Origin: Penumbrarchaeum sp964445525
Lineage (GTDB): Archaea; Thermoplasmatota; Penumbrarchaeia; Penumbrarchaeales; Penumbrarchaeaceae
Length of the DNA: 64,000 nucleotides
Assembly: GCA_964445525.1 (NCBI GenBank)
Contig: CAYULA010000005.1
Location: 47,974-111,973 of the forward strand
Direction: 5' to 3'
The notes beneath the pieces were generated by a model. The model was not told where the DNA came from. It saw nothing but the letters and a program-made list of their open reading frames with translations, and did not search any database. Shown one piece after another: positions 16,518 to 25,838 of the stretch (position 1 is the first letter of the stretch; every line of letters begins with the position of its first letter). The translations under genes and the position numbers were made by a program.

Positions 16518-18524
16518 TCATCCATTGTATACTTCGAGCCATCTGTATCCGGATCTGGTATAATCCTGGAAATATCCCCTGTCGAATGAATTCCCGGTGC
16601 AGAGAAATGAGGCTATTCTGTAGAGGCCGGGTCCTCCCTCATCCTCATCCAGCCTGAAGGAAATCGTGAAGGTCTTGGATTGGTTGGAGGATATGTTGAA
16701 CCTGTGATCGAGTGAGGTAATATGGTCACCCCTTAGATTGTATATGTTTATTCCCAGGAAGGCCTCCACATCTCCCTCGGTTGAGGTCACGGTATAGGTG
16801 TGTTTGAGGGTGTCCCTGCACCCGTCACCGTCCTCGTCGGAAGCCGAACAGGAGAGAAACGCCTCGTCAAAGTGCAGGATCCTTTCTTCCATGGTCTGTT
16901 CAAGATGGTCGTAATATGAATTCAATAATGATATCCATGATGTGTCCTCGGCGAATTTGAGGTCGGAGTATTCATCGTTGTTGTCGAGCACATCCCTGAA
17001 ATCCGGCGCGTAGATCGACAGACCGTTCAGACCGTCCAGGGACCATCCTCCTACCTGGCTCACATTGAAGTGAAGGACCGCTCTTCGTATTTTTTCTAAG
17101 ACGAAATCGGATTTCTCCATTATCGAGGATGTCTCGGTGAACTGTTTGATGTTCTCTATGAAATCGTAAAGATCCACAGCATCTGATGAATGGCCCTCCT
17201 GGATCGGCTGAGCGTACTGGCGGGCTATCTTCATGTTGTACATTTCCACCGATCCGGAATCTGCTATGGTATTTGACAGGTCGTTCAGGGATGAAGCGAT
17301 CTCGTCCATAACGGCAAGGTCGTAGACCCCCATGCTCATGGAGGTCTTTGAACCCAGACGTCCCATCTGTCCCAGGTAATCTATCATGAATCTCTCCGCC
17401 AGTTCTCCGGATTCCAGATAGGGAAATTCCCTCAGATCTCCAAGGGTAGAATAGTCCCAGCCGAAAGCGGGTTCGGTGATCTCCGATCCGATCATGAGGT
17501 TTCCGTAATCCGCTATCTCGTATGCAACCTCGAAAGCGGACATTAGACATGCATCGAAACCTATTATCTCCAGTGGCTGTCCGATCTCGGTGGTTATCCT
17601 GTCCAGGGCCCAGCTCAGCTGGTCGATGGTCATGACCCTTTCTTCCTCTGTGCTCTGTTCCCAGCAGATCCCCTCGGTCCCCGAACCGTGGTTCCACAGT
17701 ACAAGCGCGTAATTATCGGCGGGATACCTCTCGGCGGTCCATTTTGCGAAATCAACCAGTTCCTCCGGGTCGGCGGAATCGATCTCTCCCAGGTCGGCTA
17801 TCTCTTCCGAGTTGATCTTTTCCATATCATCGTCTGCATTGAGTCTGTACCTTCTGGCGCCTGTCCAGTTCCCATTGGACCTGTCATCCTTGGGTGAAAG
17901 GCTTTCCCATCGGTCTATCTGCAGGATCACGTTCATCAATTCGGTTGAGCCGATCATCTCCATCTCGTTTATGTCATCAACTGCCCATTTCTCCAGATCG
18001 CAGTCGCTCATGTAGATCATGAATGTCCAATTGGGAGGCGGAATGTATTTCATGTCCATATTCAGGAACCCGCCTTCATAGCCGTCCTTTTCGGCGGATA
18101 TCTCTATGGTGTAATTCCTCTCATATTCCAGGAAGGGCAGTTCCACATTTACCTTGAAACTTCCCCCGGGATCGCTTACCGTTCTGAAAACCTCCTCGAA
18201 AATTCCCGGAACAGTCAGTGCCACCGAGGCACCCTCAAGGTCAATCTCTTCTCCGGTGGATATTTCCCCCGAAAAGGTCATCCTGCTGTTTGCCAGTAGC
18301 TCATCCGGGCCATCGAGAAGATCGATCACGATCTGATCGTCCCCGTTTTTCCCTCCGTTTTTATCTGTTGTGTTTCCGTCTTTTCCGCTGGTCAGGTAAT
18401 AGGCAACGGAAGCCGATAAAAGAATGAACATTATCAGGATGACTGATAGACTAATCAATGGGCCTGACCTTCGCTCCTTTATTTCAATGGCCCTTATTTT
18501 TCTGGTGTTATGCCTATCACTCAT
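16518..18524 (-). CDS. Membrane-anchored clostripain-like cysteine protease (C11)
   Basis: A 668-aa protein with a single N-terminal membrane anchor (about residues 22-43 of this start), an extracellular beta-sandwich-like stretch, and then the C11 peptidase domain. The domain begins with WTFMIYMSDCDLEKWA. The catalytic pair is seen as His279 in LWNHGSGTEG and Cys326 in GFDACLMSAFEVAYE. C11 enzymes cut after Arg or Lys and often self-process. A 170-residue C-terminal region follows. The start is placed at ATG 18524, because a TATA box at 18585-18595 predicts an RNA start near 18563, downstream of the longer GTG start at 18581. Upstream on the same strand is a membrane glycosyltransferase. A role in surface protein processing is inference. 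Confidence 0.85.
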   Translation of the reverse strand: MSDRHNTRKIRAIEIKERRSGPLISLSVILIMFILLSASVAYYLTSGKDGNTTDKNGGKNGDDQIVIDLLDGPDELLANSRMTFSGEISTGEEIDLEGASVALTVPGIFEEVFRTVSDPGGSFKVNVELPFLEYERNYTIEISAEKDGYEGGFLNMDMKYIPPPNWTFMIYMSDCDLEKWAVDDINEMEMIGSTELMNVILQIDRWESLSPKDDRSNGNWTGARRYRLNADDDMEKINSEEIADLGEIDSADPEELVDFAKWTAERYPADNYALVLWNHGSGTEGICWEQSTEEERVMTIDQLSWALDRITTEIGQPLEIIGFDACLMSAFEVAYEIADYGNLMIGSEITEPAFGWDYSTLGDLREFPYLESGELAERFMIDYLGQMGRLGSKTSMSMGVYDLAVMDEIASSLNDLSNTIADSGSVEMYNMKIARQYAQPIQEGHSSDAVDLYDFIENIKQFTETSSIMEKSDFVLEKIRRAVLHFNVSQVGGWSLDGLNGLSIYAPDFRDVLDNNDEYSDLKFAEDTSWISLLNSYYDHLEQTMEERILHFDEAFLSCSASDEDGDGCRDTLKHTYTVTSTEGDVEAFLGINIYNLRGDHITSLDHRFNISSNQSKTFTISFRLDEDEGGPGLYRIASFLCTGNSFDRGYFQDYTRSGYRWLEVYNG

Positions 18525-18584
18525 CGGGGGGCCAGCCTGGGAGATTTGAAGAATTATCCCGGTAAAAAATCCGGATACCACTTC

Positions 18585-18595
18585 TTATAATTTTC
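18585..18595 (-). promoter_or_regulatory. TATA box of the C11 protease gene
   Basis: On the - strand AAAATTATAAG, about 65 bp before ATG 18524. It decides between two in-frame starts in favour of the shorter protein. Confidence 0.45.
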
Positions 18596-18629
18596 CGTCA
18601 AAGGGTCTAAAAACGAGTCGGTCCAGATG

Positions 18630-20099
18630 TCAGATCCTGTGCCTTCTGTTCTCCCTGGCATCTTTTAGGGTTGTCCTGTAAGTGTGAATGAAGAAATGGA
18701 TTACGGTTGTGAGAAGAAGAGTGGAAACCAATATCGGAATGAATATAAGTCCCGTATCGTAAAACTCTAGACCGTTGAATATGTCAAGGGCTATAACCAT
18801 CGATCCGGTCAGGAACAGCAGTGTCTTTCCGAGCTTCATTCTCCAGAAATAGGGTATAAAGGCCATCAGCATCAGGTAATAGCCCGAATGCAATTTGGGA
18901 AAGAGGGCCAAAAACAGCAGAATGAATAGAAATGAGGTGTTGAGAGTCCCGAACTCCCTTCTGAAGGAAATAAAAAACAGAATCAATCCGGCTACGACCA
19001 TGAGTAACGTATTGATGAATGGATAGTAACCGATCTCTCCCAGGTATCTCCACAATGAGATTCCTTGAAGGGTGCTTCCCGAATCACCTGTGAAGTATAG
19101 CTTTGCAAAGGTTGCGACTCCGTCGGGAGAGAGATATGTAACAGGAGCCAGGAAAAGGGCTACCACCACCCCTGCAAGAATGGTCTTTAGAATCCTCTTG
19201 ATCAATTTCTCTCTTCCTGAAAGAAGACCAGGCATCATCAGAAGGTGGAATACCTTCGTTGCCATTCCGGCTCCTATCAGAAATGAGGCCCATACCTGCC
19301 TCTTGCGTACTATGGCATGGACCGTGAGGACGAACAGGAATGCTACTATGATATCATCCTGGACGGCACCTATCGTGGAATAGATTGTCAGAGGATTGAG
19401 AAGAAACAGAGAACCGTAAACAACCGACCTCCATTTACCGTCCAGCCAGAAAGTTCTCATTACCATGAATGCAGATATCAGGGCGAACAAAGCGAAGTAA
19501 ATTCTGAAAACAAGGAAGGTTCCTCCGGCCAGAGCCGGTAATATCCAGAATATGTTTATCAGCGGAGGATTGAGAGTGGGAACGTCCTTGTAGATCATCC
19601 TCCCTTCAAGGAGAGTCTCGCCTCTGTCTTTGTAAAAGGGAGCGTCCGTTTCCTTTTTGTAGACCTCAATTTCCCAGGTTGTGTTCCGGCCTTTTTCCCG
19701 TATGAACCTGATCTCACCGTCCATTATTTCCCAGGTCCTGTTGTCGTCGTAGGGCGAGGATGTGTAGAGCTTGCTGTAATTCACCAGTTCCAGTCTGATC
19801 GGTATGTAACCTGTGGCGGTGAGAACCTGCACGTCGCTCTCATTTCCATTGAAATGGATGAAGAGCATTGTGTCGTTCCCATTGTCGTTGTACTCCCAGG
19901 TGGTCTCGTTGGTGGCAAGAAGCTCATCGGAATCGAGTATGACGGTGAAATGCTCTTCTTCGAAATTGATCCCGACGTAAACAAGGATCGGAACATAAAC
20001 AACGAGCCATGCCGCAAATATGGTGATGTACGGATGCATGGCTAGGGTTTCTATCAATCTCTTCCTCAGTGGATGTCTTTTCTTGCCCCCTCCGGCCAT
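18630..20099 (-). CDS. Polytopic membrane glycosyltransferase-like protein (GT-C type)
   Basis: A 489-aa protein with one N-terminal helix (about residues 22-42), a roughly 130-residue extracytoplasmic loop rich in Asn-x-Ser/Thr sites, and then about nine to ten further helices. The overall plan, with conserved AVQDDIIVAFLF in a loop after LNPLTIYSTIG, matches GT-C enzymes of the GT87/DUF2029 type, which move sugars from polyprenyl-phosphate donors. The usual acidic first-loop motif is not clearly visible because the first loop is unusually long, so activity is uncertain. It lies upstream of the C11 protease on the same strand, with a separate promoter between them. Confidence 0.6.
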   Translation of the reverse strand: MAGGGKKRHPLRKRLIETLAMHPYITIFAAWLVVYVPILVYVGINFEEEHFTVILDSDELLATNETTWEYNDNGNDTMLFIHFNGNESDVQVLTATGYIPIRLELVNYSKLYTSSPYDDNRTWEIMDGEIRFIREKGRNTTWEIEVYKKETDAPFYKDRGETLLEGRMIYKDVPTLNPPLINIFWILPALAGGTFLVFRIYFALFALISAFMVMRTFWLDGKWRSVVYGSLFLLNPLTIYSTIGAVQDDIIVAFLFVLTVHAIVRKRQVWASFLIGAGMATKVFHLLMMPGLLSGREKLIKRILKTILAGVVVALFLAPVTYLSPDGVATFAKLYFTGDSGSTLQGISLWRYLGEIGYYPFINTLLMVVAGLILFFISFRREFGTLNTSFLFILLFLALFPKLHSGYYLMLMAFIPYFWRMKLGKTLLFLTGSMVIALDIFNGLEFYDTGLIFIPILVSTLLLTTVIHFFIHTYRTTLKDARENRRHRI

Positions 20100-20224
20100 G
20101 GGAGTGAAATATTGTTATTGATTTTTACCCTTTTCACAAATGAACCAATTTTCAAGGAATTTTCTAAGCAGTTTGGTAATAGTAAGCAGAATTAGATAAT
20201 TCCTATTAAGAAATGGGAATGGAA

Positions 20225-21382
20225 TCAAATTTCCTTGGTAAGCAAGAAATCCTTGCCCATCCTTTCCACACCATGTTTCTTTTCAATATCTTTGAATTCC
20301 TCTAGGAGTCTGGTCCTATCACCGGTTGTCAGATATCTTTTTGCAAGAGGGAAATATAGTTCCTCTTCCCTTTTCAAATGCTCATTCAAGAGCTTAAGGT
20401 ACCTTCTCAGTGTCCTCTTGAGAGCAATGTGTTTCATTGAGGCACCTATTGATTTTCCGATAATGGAAGTTACACCGCTGTCACAGTCCGGGCAAACACC
20501 TTTGAATGCGTAGTTCCCGGTGTCCATCTGGAAGATGGTGGGTTCGACCATTACAATCTTTTTCTGGCATTTGAGACAAAATGCAGGAAAATCATCTACA
20601 TGTTCCATTATATTGTAGTCCTCAGGGGCTTCTTCCTTCTCCTTAAGGCTTTCCTGATAACTTTCGAACCTGTCGCGGACCTCCTTGACCACCTTTCCGA
20701 GTTTTACATGCTCTTCTTCGACCCATTTGGAAGAGGATTCCGAAAGAGCCTGATTCATTTCTCCATGCGCATTTATCAATCTTTCCATGAATACAATTGA
20801 AAACTGGTTTTCCTTTTCCTGGTGGATATCGGTTTCAAGAACGAATGATTTTCCTGAAAGCCAGTTAATTAGTTTGTTGGGCGCTTCCTCGTCCACGCTA
20901 TCCAGAAGTTTCTCCAATTTTTCTCCCTGAAACCTCAGGATCCCGTGTTCATCAAGAAGGTTTTCAACCGGATCCTTTTCCGAGGGATCGATCTCTTGAG
21001 GCAGTGTGAGAAAGTAATCGATTGCCGTTTCCATTCTTTCTTCCACGACCCTGCTGTTGAAAGGTTTGGTAATAAGATCATTTGCCCCCATTTCCATTGC
21101 ATTCATGATATCATATCTTCCTCCCCTTTCACCTGTGATAATAACATATGAATCCCTTTCCTGATGGAAATTGAATTCCTTTAATTTTGATGCCACCTCC
21201 AAACCGTCCATGTTCGGAAGGTTCCAATCGAGAAAAAGTATGGAGATATCAACATCCTTTTCATAGGTTTTCAAAACCTCCGATCCATTCTCCAAGATTA
21301 TTGGCTCATGGTCCAGAGTTCTGATGGTATTTGCCAACATCGTACTGTATGCTTCATCAGCATCTCCGATAATCACCTTCAT
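20225..21382 (-). CDS. Response-regulator receiver fused to hemerythrin-like bundle with inserted zinc ribbon
   Basis: A 385-aa protein. Residues 1-120 are a CheY-type receiver with the acidic pair near Asp7/Asp9, phospho-acceptor Asp52 in LFLDWNLPNMDG, Thr83 and Lys106 in LITKPF. Residues 140-375 resemble a hemerythrin HHE bundle: His146 in LLDEHG, His187/Glu191 in HQEKE, His225, His335/Glu339 in NEHLKREEELYFP and His370. Between the third and fourth metal-helix motifs sits a CxxC...CPDC ribbon (Cys269, 272, 297, 300) of the DUF5679-like kind. No histidine kinase is encoded nearby. A receiver that controls an oxygen- or iron-sensing bundle is the natural reading. GGGGA precedes the ATG, and a TATA box lies about 40 bp upstream. 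Confidence 0.75.
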   Translation of the reverse strand: MKVIIGDADEAYSTMLANTIRTLDHEPIILENGSEVLKTYEKDVDISILFLDWNLPNMDGLEVASKLKEFNFHQERDSYVIITGERGGRYDIMNAMEMGANDLITKPFNSRVVEERMETAIDYFLTLPQEIDPSEKDPVENLLDEHGILRFQGEKLEKLLDSVDEEAPNKLINWLSGKSFVLETDIHQEKENQFSIVFMERLINAHGEMNQALSESSSKWVEEEHVKLGKVVKEVRDRFESYQESLKEKEEAPEDYNIMEHVDDFPAFCLKCQKKIVMVEPTIFQMDTGNYAFKGVCPDCDSGVTSIIGKSIGASMKHIALKRTLRRYLKLLNEHLKREEELYFPLAKRYLTTGDRTRLLEEFKDIEKKHGVERMGKDFLLTKEI

Positions 21383-21417
21383 TTTATTCCCCTTGTTTCC
21401 GAAAATAGTCTGAATCA

Positions 21418-21429
21418 GTATTTATGTAT
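21418..21429 (-). promoter_or_regulatory. TATA box of the receiver-hemerythrin gene
   Basis: On the - strand TACATAAATACT, about 36-47 bp upstream of the ATG. It fits a short leader that includes the GGGGA site. Confidence 0.45.
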
Positions 21430-21448
21430 TTTCGATGATACGGAATCT

Positions 21449-21466
21449 ATCTGATTTTTTTCAGAT
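21449..21466 (-). terminator. Weak hairpin after thrS
   Basis: Six-base-pair inverted repeat ATCTGA / TCAGAT around a six-T loop, two bases past the thrS stop. Short stem, so only tentative. Confidence 0.3.
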
Positions 21467-21467
21467 A

Positions 21468-23363
21468 TCATCCAACGAACTTGGGACGTTTGGAAACCAT
21501 CTTCGGAAGGCCTAGAGGGTCCCCGGGCATATCTCCCTGCCTCTCTCTGAGCTCCTCTCGAATCTCCTCCACAGACATCTGGACCTGGGGTTTGCCGGGC
21601 TCCCTCTTCCTGATGGTCAGCATGTCGGTTTCTATCTCTCTTTCGCCGATCACGGCAATATAGGGGATCCATTCCTTTTCGGCATCCCTCATCTTCCTTC
21701 CAACGGTCCTGTCCGAATCCTCGATATCGACCCTGAATCCATCGAGCTGTTCCACCAGCCTCTCGCAGTAGTTGAGGTGGTCCTCGCTTACCGGTATCAA
21801 TCTAATCTGAGTTGGTGCGAGCCAGAAAGGAAGTGTGGTCGGGAGTCCTTTCATGGAATCAAGATGTGCTTTTTCAAGCAAAGCGTAGATCTTCCTCTCT
21901 ATCGCTCCCGAAGGTGAGAGGTGAAGTATGAAAGGATGCTGGTCGTTTCCCTCATTGTCGGTGTAGGTTATGCCGTATCTCTCTCCGTTTTCCACATCGA
22001 TCTGATCGGTGGTGAGTGCAGAGGCCTTGCCCATTGCATCGACGAAATTGAACTCGTATTTCAGAAGGAAGTAGAAGAACCTCTCCTTCCACATCTCGAC
22101 CACTATCGGCTGGCCGTAAGCTTTTGCCATGTTGTTGACGAATTCCGTGTTCTGGTCATAGAAATCCTTTGTCACTCTTACAGCCATCTGGAGGTCTTTT
22201 GGCATTTCGAAGCCTGTTTTTGCGAGTATGTCTTTGGCAAGGTTGAATCTGACCATCATCTCCTCCTTGGCCTGGTCCAGACCCGCGCAGAAAGCATGAC
22301 AGTCGGGCATAGTGAAGGCTCTGAGCCTCCTGAGACCCGCAAGCTCTCCCCTTTGTTCAACCCTGAAACTGTAGCGTGTCAATTCGTACAACCTGACCGG
22401 CATCTGCTTGTAGGATATGGTTGAGTCATGCGCCATTAAAAACTGCCCGAAGCATGCAGCAAACCTAAGGAAAACCCTCTTGTCAGGGGTGTCAATGGTG
22501 TACTGCCTTGCCGGAAACCTGTGCAGGTATGATTTCAGTGACGGGTGTTCGAAATCATACATTATCGGTGATTCGATCTCCATTCCGCCGTATTCCTTCA
22601 CCCTCCCTGTAACATACCTTTCAAGCAGGGATTTAATGAGCCTGCCCTTGGGATAGAACCTAAGATTTCCGGGGTCGGAACCCGGTTCGTAATCGGCCAA
22701 TTCGAGAGCCCTCATGGATTTCACATGCGGGGGTTCTTCCGTAACGGCCCTGGATTTGGATATCTCGTAGTGGAGGAATTTCTCAAGATCGGGGTTCCTT
22801 GAGAGATCGTAGCCGGTAATTTTTCCCTCTTCTTCCCTGACGGGGTGAAGCTCCCCTTCCAGGTCAAGGATGAACCATTCCGATCTCGCGGTCTCCTCGC
22901 TTTTAAGAGCTTTGGAAACTTCCTCCTTTTTCTTTCCTTTCAGCCAGGGTCTGATCTCCTTGGAGAGTTCCGAGAGAGGATGGCCCTTGCAGGAGATCTC
23001 GAATGCCTTGTACCATCCGAAGGGTGATCTGCTAACCTCCATTCCGGAGGTCGATAGTCTCTCCTCCAGCCCCTTTAAAACGGGCACAGCCTCGGAGGCT
23101 CTTGCCAGATCGGAGGAAAGATGGGCATAAGGGTATACCATTATTCTGCTGGTCTTGACGCTTTTGGCTGTTTCCAATATGACCTCGGCCGACTCCTTAA
23201 GAACCTCTTCCTCCGCGGAATGGTCCTTCGATTCCACCGTGCAGAATGCCACAAGGCATTCCTCCATCCTGTCGGATTCATTCATTCCCCCTTCCGCCAG
23301 GTTCTTAATAGCCTTGGTCACTCTGTATTCCATATGATCCGAATGGATGAGAAGCAGTTTCAT
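21468..23363 (-). CDS. thrS: Threonyl-tRNA synthetase (archaeal type)
   Basis: A 631-aa synthetase that charges tRNA-Thr. The N-terminal 140 residues (MKLLLIHSDHMEY...) form the archaeal editing domain related to D-aminoacyl-tRNA deacylase, which removes serine. The class II core follows, with zinc ligand Cys in RFAACFGQF, motif 2 around RLRAFTMPDCHAF and motif 3 around SPSGAIERKIYALLE. The anticodon-binding domain spans about residues 505-610. Length and order equal those of euryarchaeal ThrRS. The start is ATG behind GGGAG. The next gene upstream on the strand is a long coiled-coil protein 56 bp away, so they may be co-transcribed. Confidence 0.95.
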   Translation of the reverse strand: MKLLLIHSDHMEYRVTKAIKNLAEGGMNESDRMEECLVAFCTVESKDHSAEEEVLKESAEVILETAKSVKTSRIMVYPYAHLSSDLARASEAVPVLKGLEERLSTSGMEVSRSPFGWYKAFEISCKGHPLSELSKEIRPWLKGKKKEEVSKALKSEETARSEWFILDLEGELHPVREEEGKITGYDLSRNPDLEKFLHYEISKSRAVTEEPPHVKSMRALELADYEPGSDPGNLRFYPKGRLIKSLLERYVTGRVKEYGGMEIESPIMYDFEHPSLKSYLHRFPARQYTIDTPDKRVFLRFAACFGQFLMAHDSTISYKQMPVRLYELTRYSFRVEQRGELAGLRRLRAFTMPDCHAFCAGLDQAKEEMMVRFNLAKDILAKTGFEMPKDLQMAVRVTKDFYDQNTEFVNNMAKAYGQPIVVEMWKERFFYFLLKYEFNFVDAMGKASALTTDQIDVENGERYGITYTDNEGNDQHPFILHLSPSGAIERKIYALLEKAHLDSMKGLPTTLPFWLAPTQIRLIPVSEDHLNYCERLVEQLDGFRVDIEDSDRTVGRKMRDAEKEWIPYIAVIGEREIETDMLTIRKREPGKPQVQMSVEEIREELRERQGDMPGDPLGLPKMVSKRPKFVG

Positions 23364-23419
23364 AAAACTCCCTGTTGGAGTCAGGGAAAGGGATTACTTA
23401 ACGATATCGAATGACTCCC

Positions 23420-25732
23420 TCATAGATTCAGAGGAAGGAACTCCTCGCAGTAGCGTCTGCTTATCTCCACCAGGTATTCCGCGGGAACTATCTCTCCCGA
23501 TGAGAAGTTTTTCTGCGCATTCGTATACATGGAAAGGGGTTCGGATATGTCCATTCCCTGCTCTTTCCTCTTGTATATCTCGAACTTGCATTCTGTCAGT
23601 TCCGTCTCCACCCTGCTCTTTCTATCCTCCGGAAGAACGAGTCCGGAAAATTTTCCGCTCAGGTTCCTGTATCCGTCAATTGCGCTCTTGTACCTTCCCA
23701 GCTCCTCCATTTTCCTGAGAAGTGGAACATGCTTGTTCCTTATGTGGAATATGACAGCCTGCTCCCTGTGTCGATCCATGATCGCCTCAAGGGAATCTCT
23801 GTGTATTGTGGTAAAGACCTTCATGTAGTCCATGTGTTCTCTTACAAGCTTTTTCATGTCATGGATCACATTGTCCAGCTGTTTCAGCCCTTCGGATCTG
23901 GATCCGTCTTTGAGAAGGTTCTTTGCTTTCCTCACCCGGCGTTCAATTTCCATGGTATCCAGGTTCAGGTTTCTCATCTTAAGCAGGAGGACCCTTGCCT
24001 CTATCATCCCGCTTGCGATCCTCTTTGCCCTTTCCACTCCCATGGTCTTGGTCCTGATCCTTAGTTCCTTGAGAAGGGCCTCCCCCTCCTCCTTTGCCTT
24101 TACGAATTCACCGTCTCCGTATGCTGTTTTCACCCTGGCAAAGGTCGCATTGAAAACCTCGTGGTTCTCAAGCTCGTTGGCATGGATCATTAGGTCCTCC
24201 AGCTCCTCCATCATGGATTTCAATTCCATCTCTTGTTTTACATGCTCCAGGGAGCTCAGCTCTTCTTCGAGATCGTTTCCTATGACCAGAACATCCTCGT
24301 ATCTACCGTCCTCGATGTATCCTTTGAGAAATGACAGCTTCTTCTTGGCGTCGGTGAGGTCATGGTCGGTGCCCTCCAGTCTCTTTATCCTGTTGGAGAG
24401 CTTGATCTCCATCTCTTTTGCCTCGGAATAGGAATCCGCTCTTCTCCTGACATCCTCCAGTGAGCCAGTTATCTGTTCCAGGACCTTTCCTGCGGTTGTG
24501 TTGTCCCTTCTCCTGATGAGCTGTTCCGCCGATTCTAGGATGGAGGAGAGTTCGGCAATATCATCCTGGAGGATGTTCTTCTCCCTCAGTTTCTCGATGT
24601 CATGTTTGATCTCCTTGGCCCTCTCCTTGACCATCAGGCCGTCAGGCTCCGTGAGATCCATGATGACGTTCATCACCTTCTTGGAGAGAAGATTCGCCCT
24701 CTCATACTCGTTTGTGAGAAATGCCTTCATGGCTGTATCTATGTCTTTTTTCAGATTGTCCATCAATTCCAGGTTTTCTATCTTCTCTCCCTTTTCCAGT
24801 TCTTCGAGCTTCTCCTTTGCCCTGTAGATTGTGTCCTGTATGCGGTTTTCAAGGTCATCCTGGGCCTGGACCTTGATGGCATTGAGACCTTCCAGGGCTG
24901 TCTGGTGGGCTTTGTGGAACCTCTTCTCCCTGAAGAGGTCGGAAGCCTCCAGATATTTCTCCTTGATACTGTTGAATTCCTCCTGGGAGAGGTCCGTGCT
25001 TTCAATTAGGGAGTTTAGCTTCTCGAGGGCGTTTTTGGCCTTTTTCTGGAGAATATCTATTCCGTCTGCCAGTTCCGGATCAAGGACCTTGGTCTCGGTC
25101 TCCTCGATGGGTACCTGCGGCATGTCCTTGTCAACGGGAACCTCCATACCCAATCTCCTGAAGATCGATTGAAAACCTCTGTTATAGACTTCTGAACCGG
25201 AACCCATTGCCTTTGCCAGGTTCACAAGTTCCATGGCCGCTTCCTTTTCTCCTTTGTCAAGCTTGATATCGATCAGTTTCTTAAGATTCATGAGGATGTT
25301 TTCGGCCTCGCTTGCGTAATGGTCCATCAGGTTAGCTTCCTCATCCGGGTGCAGTCCTCCCTCCCCCACTTCTTCGTAGGGGGACTCCGCCGGCAGGTAG
25401 ATCTGGTCCTCGATGGTTTCCGGATCCTGGTCCTGAACTTCCTCGGCGATTTCAGTGGTTTCCTCCTCCTGTTCCTCCTCGTTGAAAAGCAGTTTCTCCA
25501 TCTTGGATCTCTCTATCTTTTCTATTCTGTCAATGGAGTCCATGACGCCTTCCACCCTCTCCGAAAACGTCGAGAAATGGGACTCGACCTCCTCTTCGAG
25601 CTCCCCTGCGGTCTCCACTTTCTTCATTAAAGCATCGAGGAGTTCCTGTTCCTCCACTTCCTCCTGGAGATCCTGTTCTTCCGTCTCATTTTTTTCGGAG
25701 GACCCTTCTTCTTCTTTCTCATCCCCTGACAA
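23420..25732 (-). CDS. Long coiled-coil protein of unknown function
   Basis: A 770-aa, highly charged protein. Residues 1-125 are an acidic, probably disordered region. From about 140 to 700 there are repeated helical segments rich in Glu, Lys and Leu, with short breaks, for example AKEKLEELEKGEK and LRKLSNRIKRLEG-like stretches, suggesting spectrin-like or tether bundles. There is no signal peptide, membrane helix, Walker motif or zinc ligand. It starts with TTG behind GGTGGT, and no nearer ATG keeps the acidic region. It sits between dacZ and thrS on the same strand. I do not recognise a family. A structural or scaffolding role is inference from composition only. Confidence 0.7.
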   Translation of the reverse strand: MSGDEKEEEGSSEKNETEEQDLQEEVEEQELLDALMKKVETAGELEEEVESHFSTFSERVEGVMDSIDRIEKIERSKMEKLLFNEEEQEEETTEIAEEVQDQDPETIEDQIYLPAESPYEEVGEGGLHPDEEANLMDHYASEAENILMNLKKLIDIKLDKGEKEAAMELVNLAKAMGSGSEVYNRGFQSIFRRLGMEVPVDKDMPQVPIEETETKVLDPELADGIDILQKKAKNALEKLNSLIESTDLSQEEFNSIKEKYLEASDLFREKRFHKAHQTALEGLNAIKVQAQDDLENRIQDTIYRAKEKLEELEKGEKIENLELMDNLKKDIDTAMKAFLTNEYERANLLSKKVMNVIMDLTEPDGLMVKERAKEIKHDIEKLREKNILQDDIAELSSILESAEQLIRRRDNTTAGKVLEQITGSLEDVRRRADSYSEAKEMEIKLSNRIKRLEGTDHDLTDAKKKLSFLKGYIEDGRYEDVLVIGNDLEEELSSLEHVKQEMELKSMMEELEDLMIHANELENHEVFNATFARVKTAYGDGEFVKAKEEGEALLKELRIRTKTMGVERAKRIASGMIEARVLLLKMRNLNLDTMEIERRVRKAKNLLKDGSRSEGLKQLDNVIHDMKKLVREHMDYMKVFTTIHRDSLEAIMDRHREQAVIFHIRNKHVPLLRKMEELGRYKSAIDGYRNLSGKFSGLVLPEDRKSRVETELTECKFEIYKRKEQGMDISEPLSMYTNAQKNFSSGEIVPAEYLVEISRRYCEEFLPLNL

Positions 25733-25838
25733 TTAATACCACCAGCCGGACCGGTTCCATTACAATCCTGAATTTGGCCTTGTAACGATATAATCTTTTC
25801 CTTGATAATAGTTGAGTTCGAGGATACCGATTGAGTGA

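Noticed and set aside
15854..16525. Long open frame on the - strand opposite the pentapeptide gene
   Set aside because: It mirrors the pentapeptide periodicity (repeated RSAS/LRSA words) and so is a shadow of the repeat on the + strand.
23832..24431. Ser/Phe-rich open frame opposite the 770-residue coiled-coil gene
   Set aside because: Antisense frames of Glu/Lys-rich coiled-coil genes are always Ser/Phe/Leu-rich. No support as a gene.
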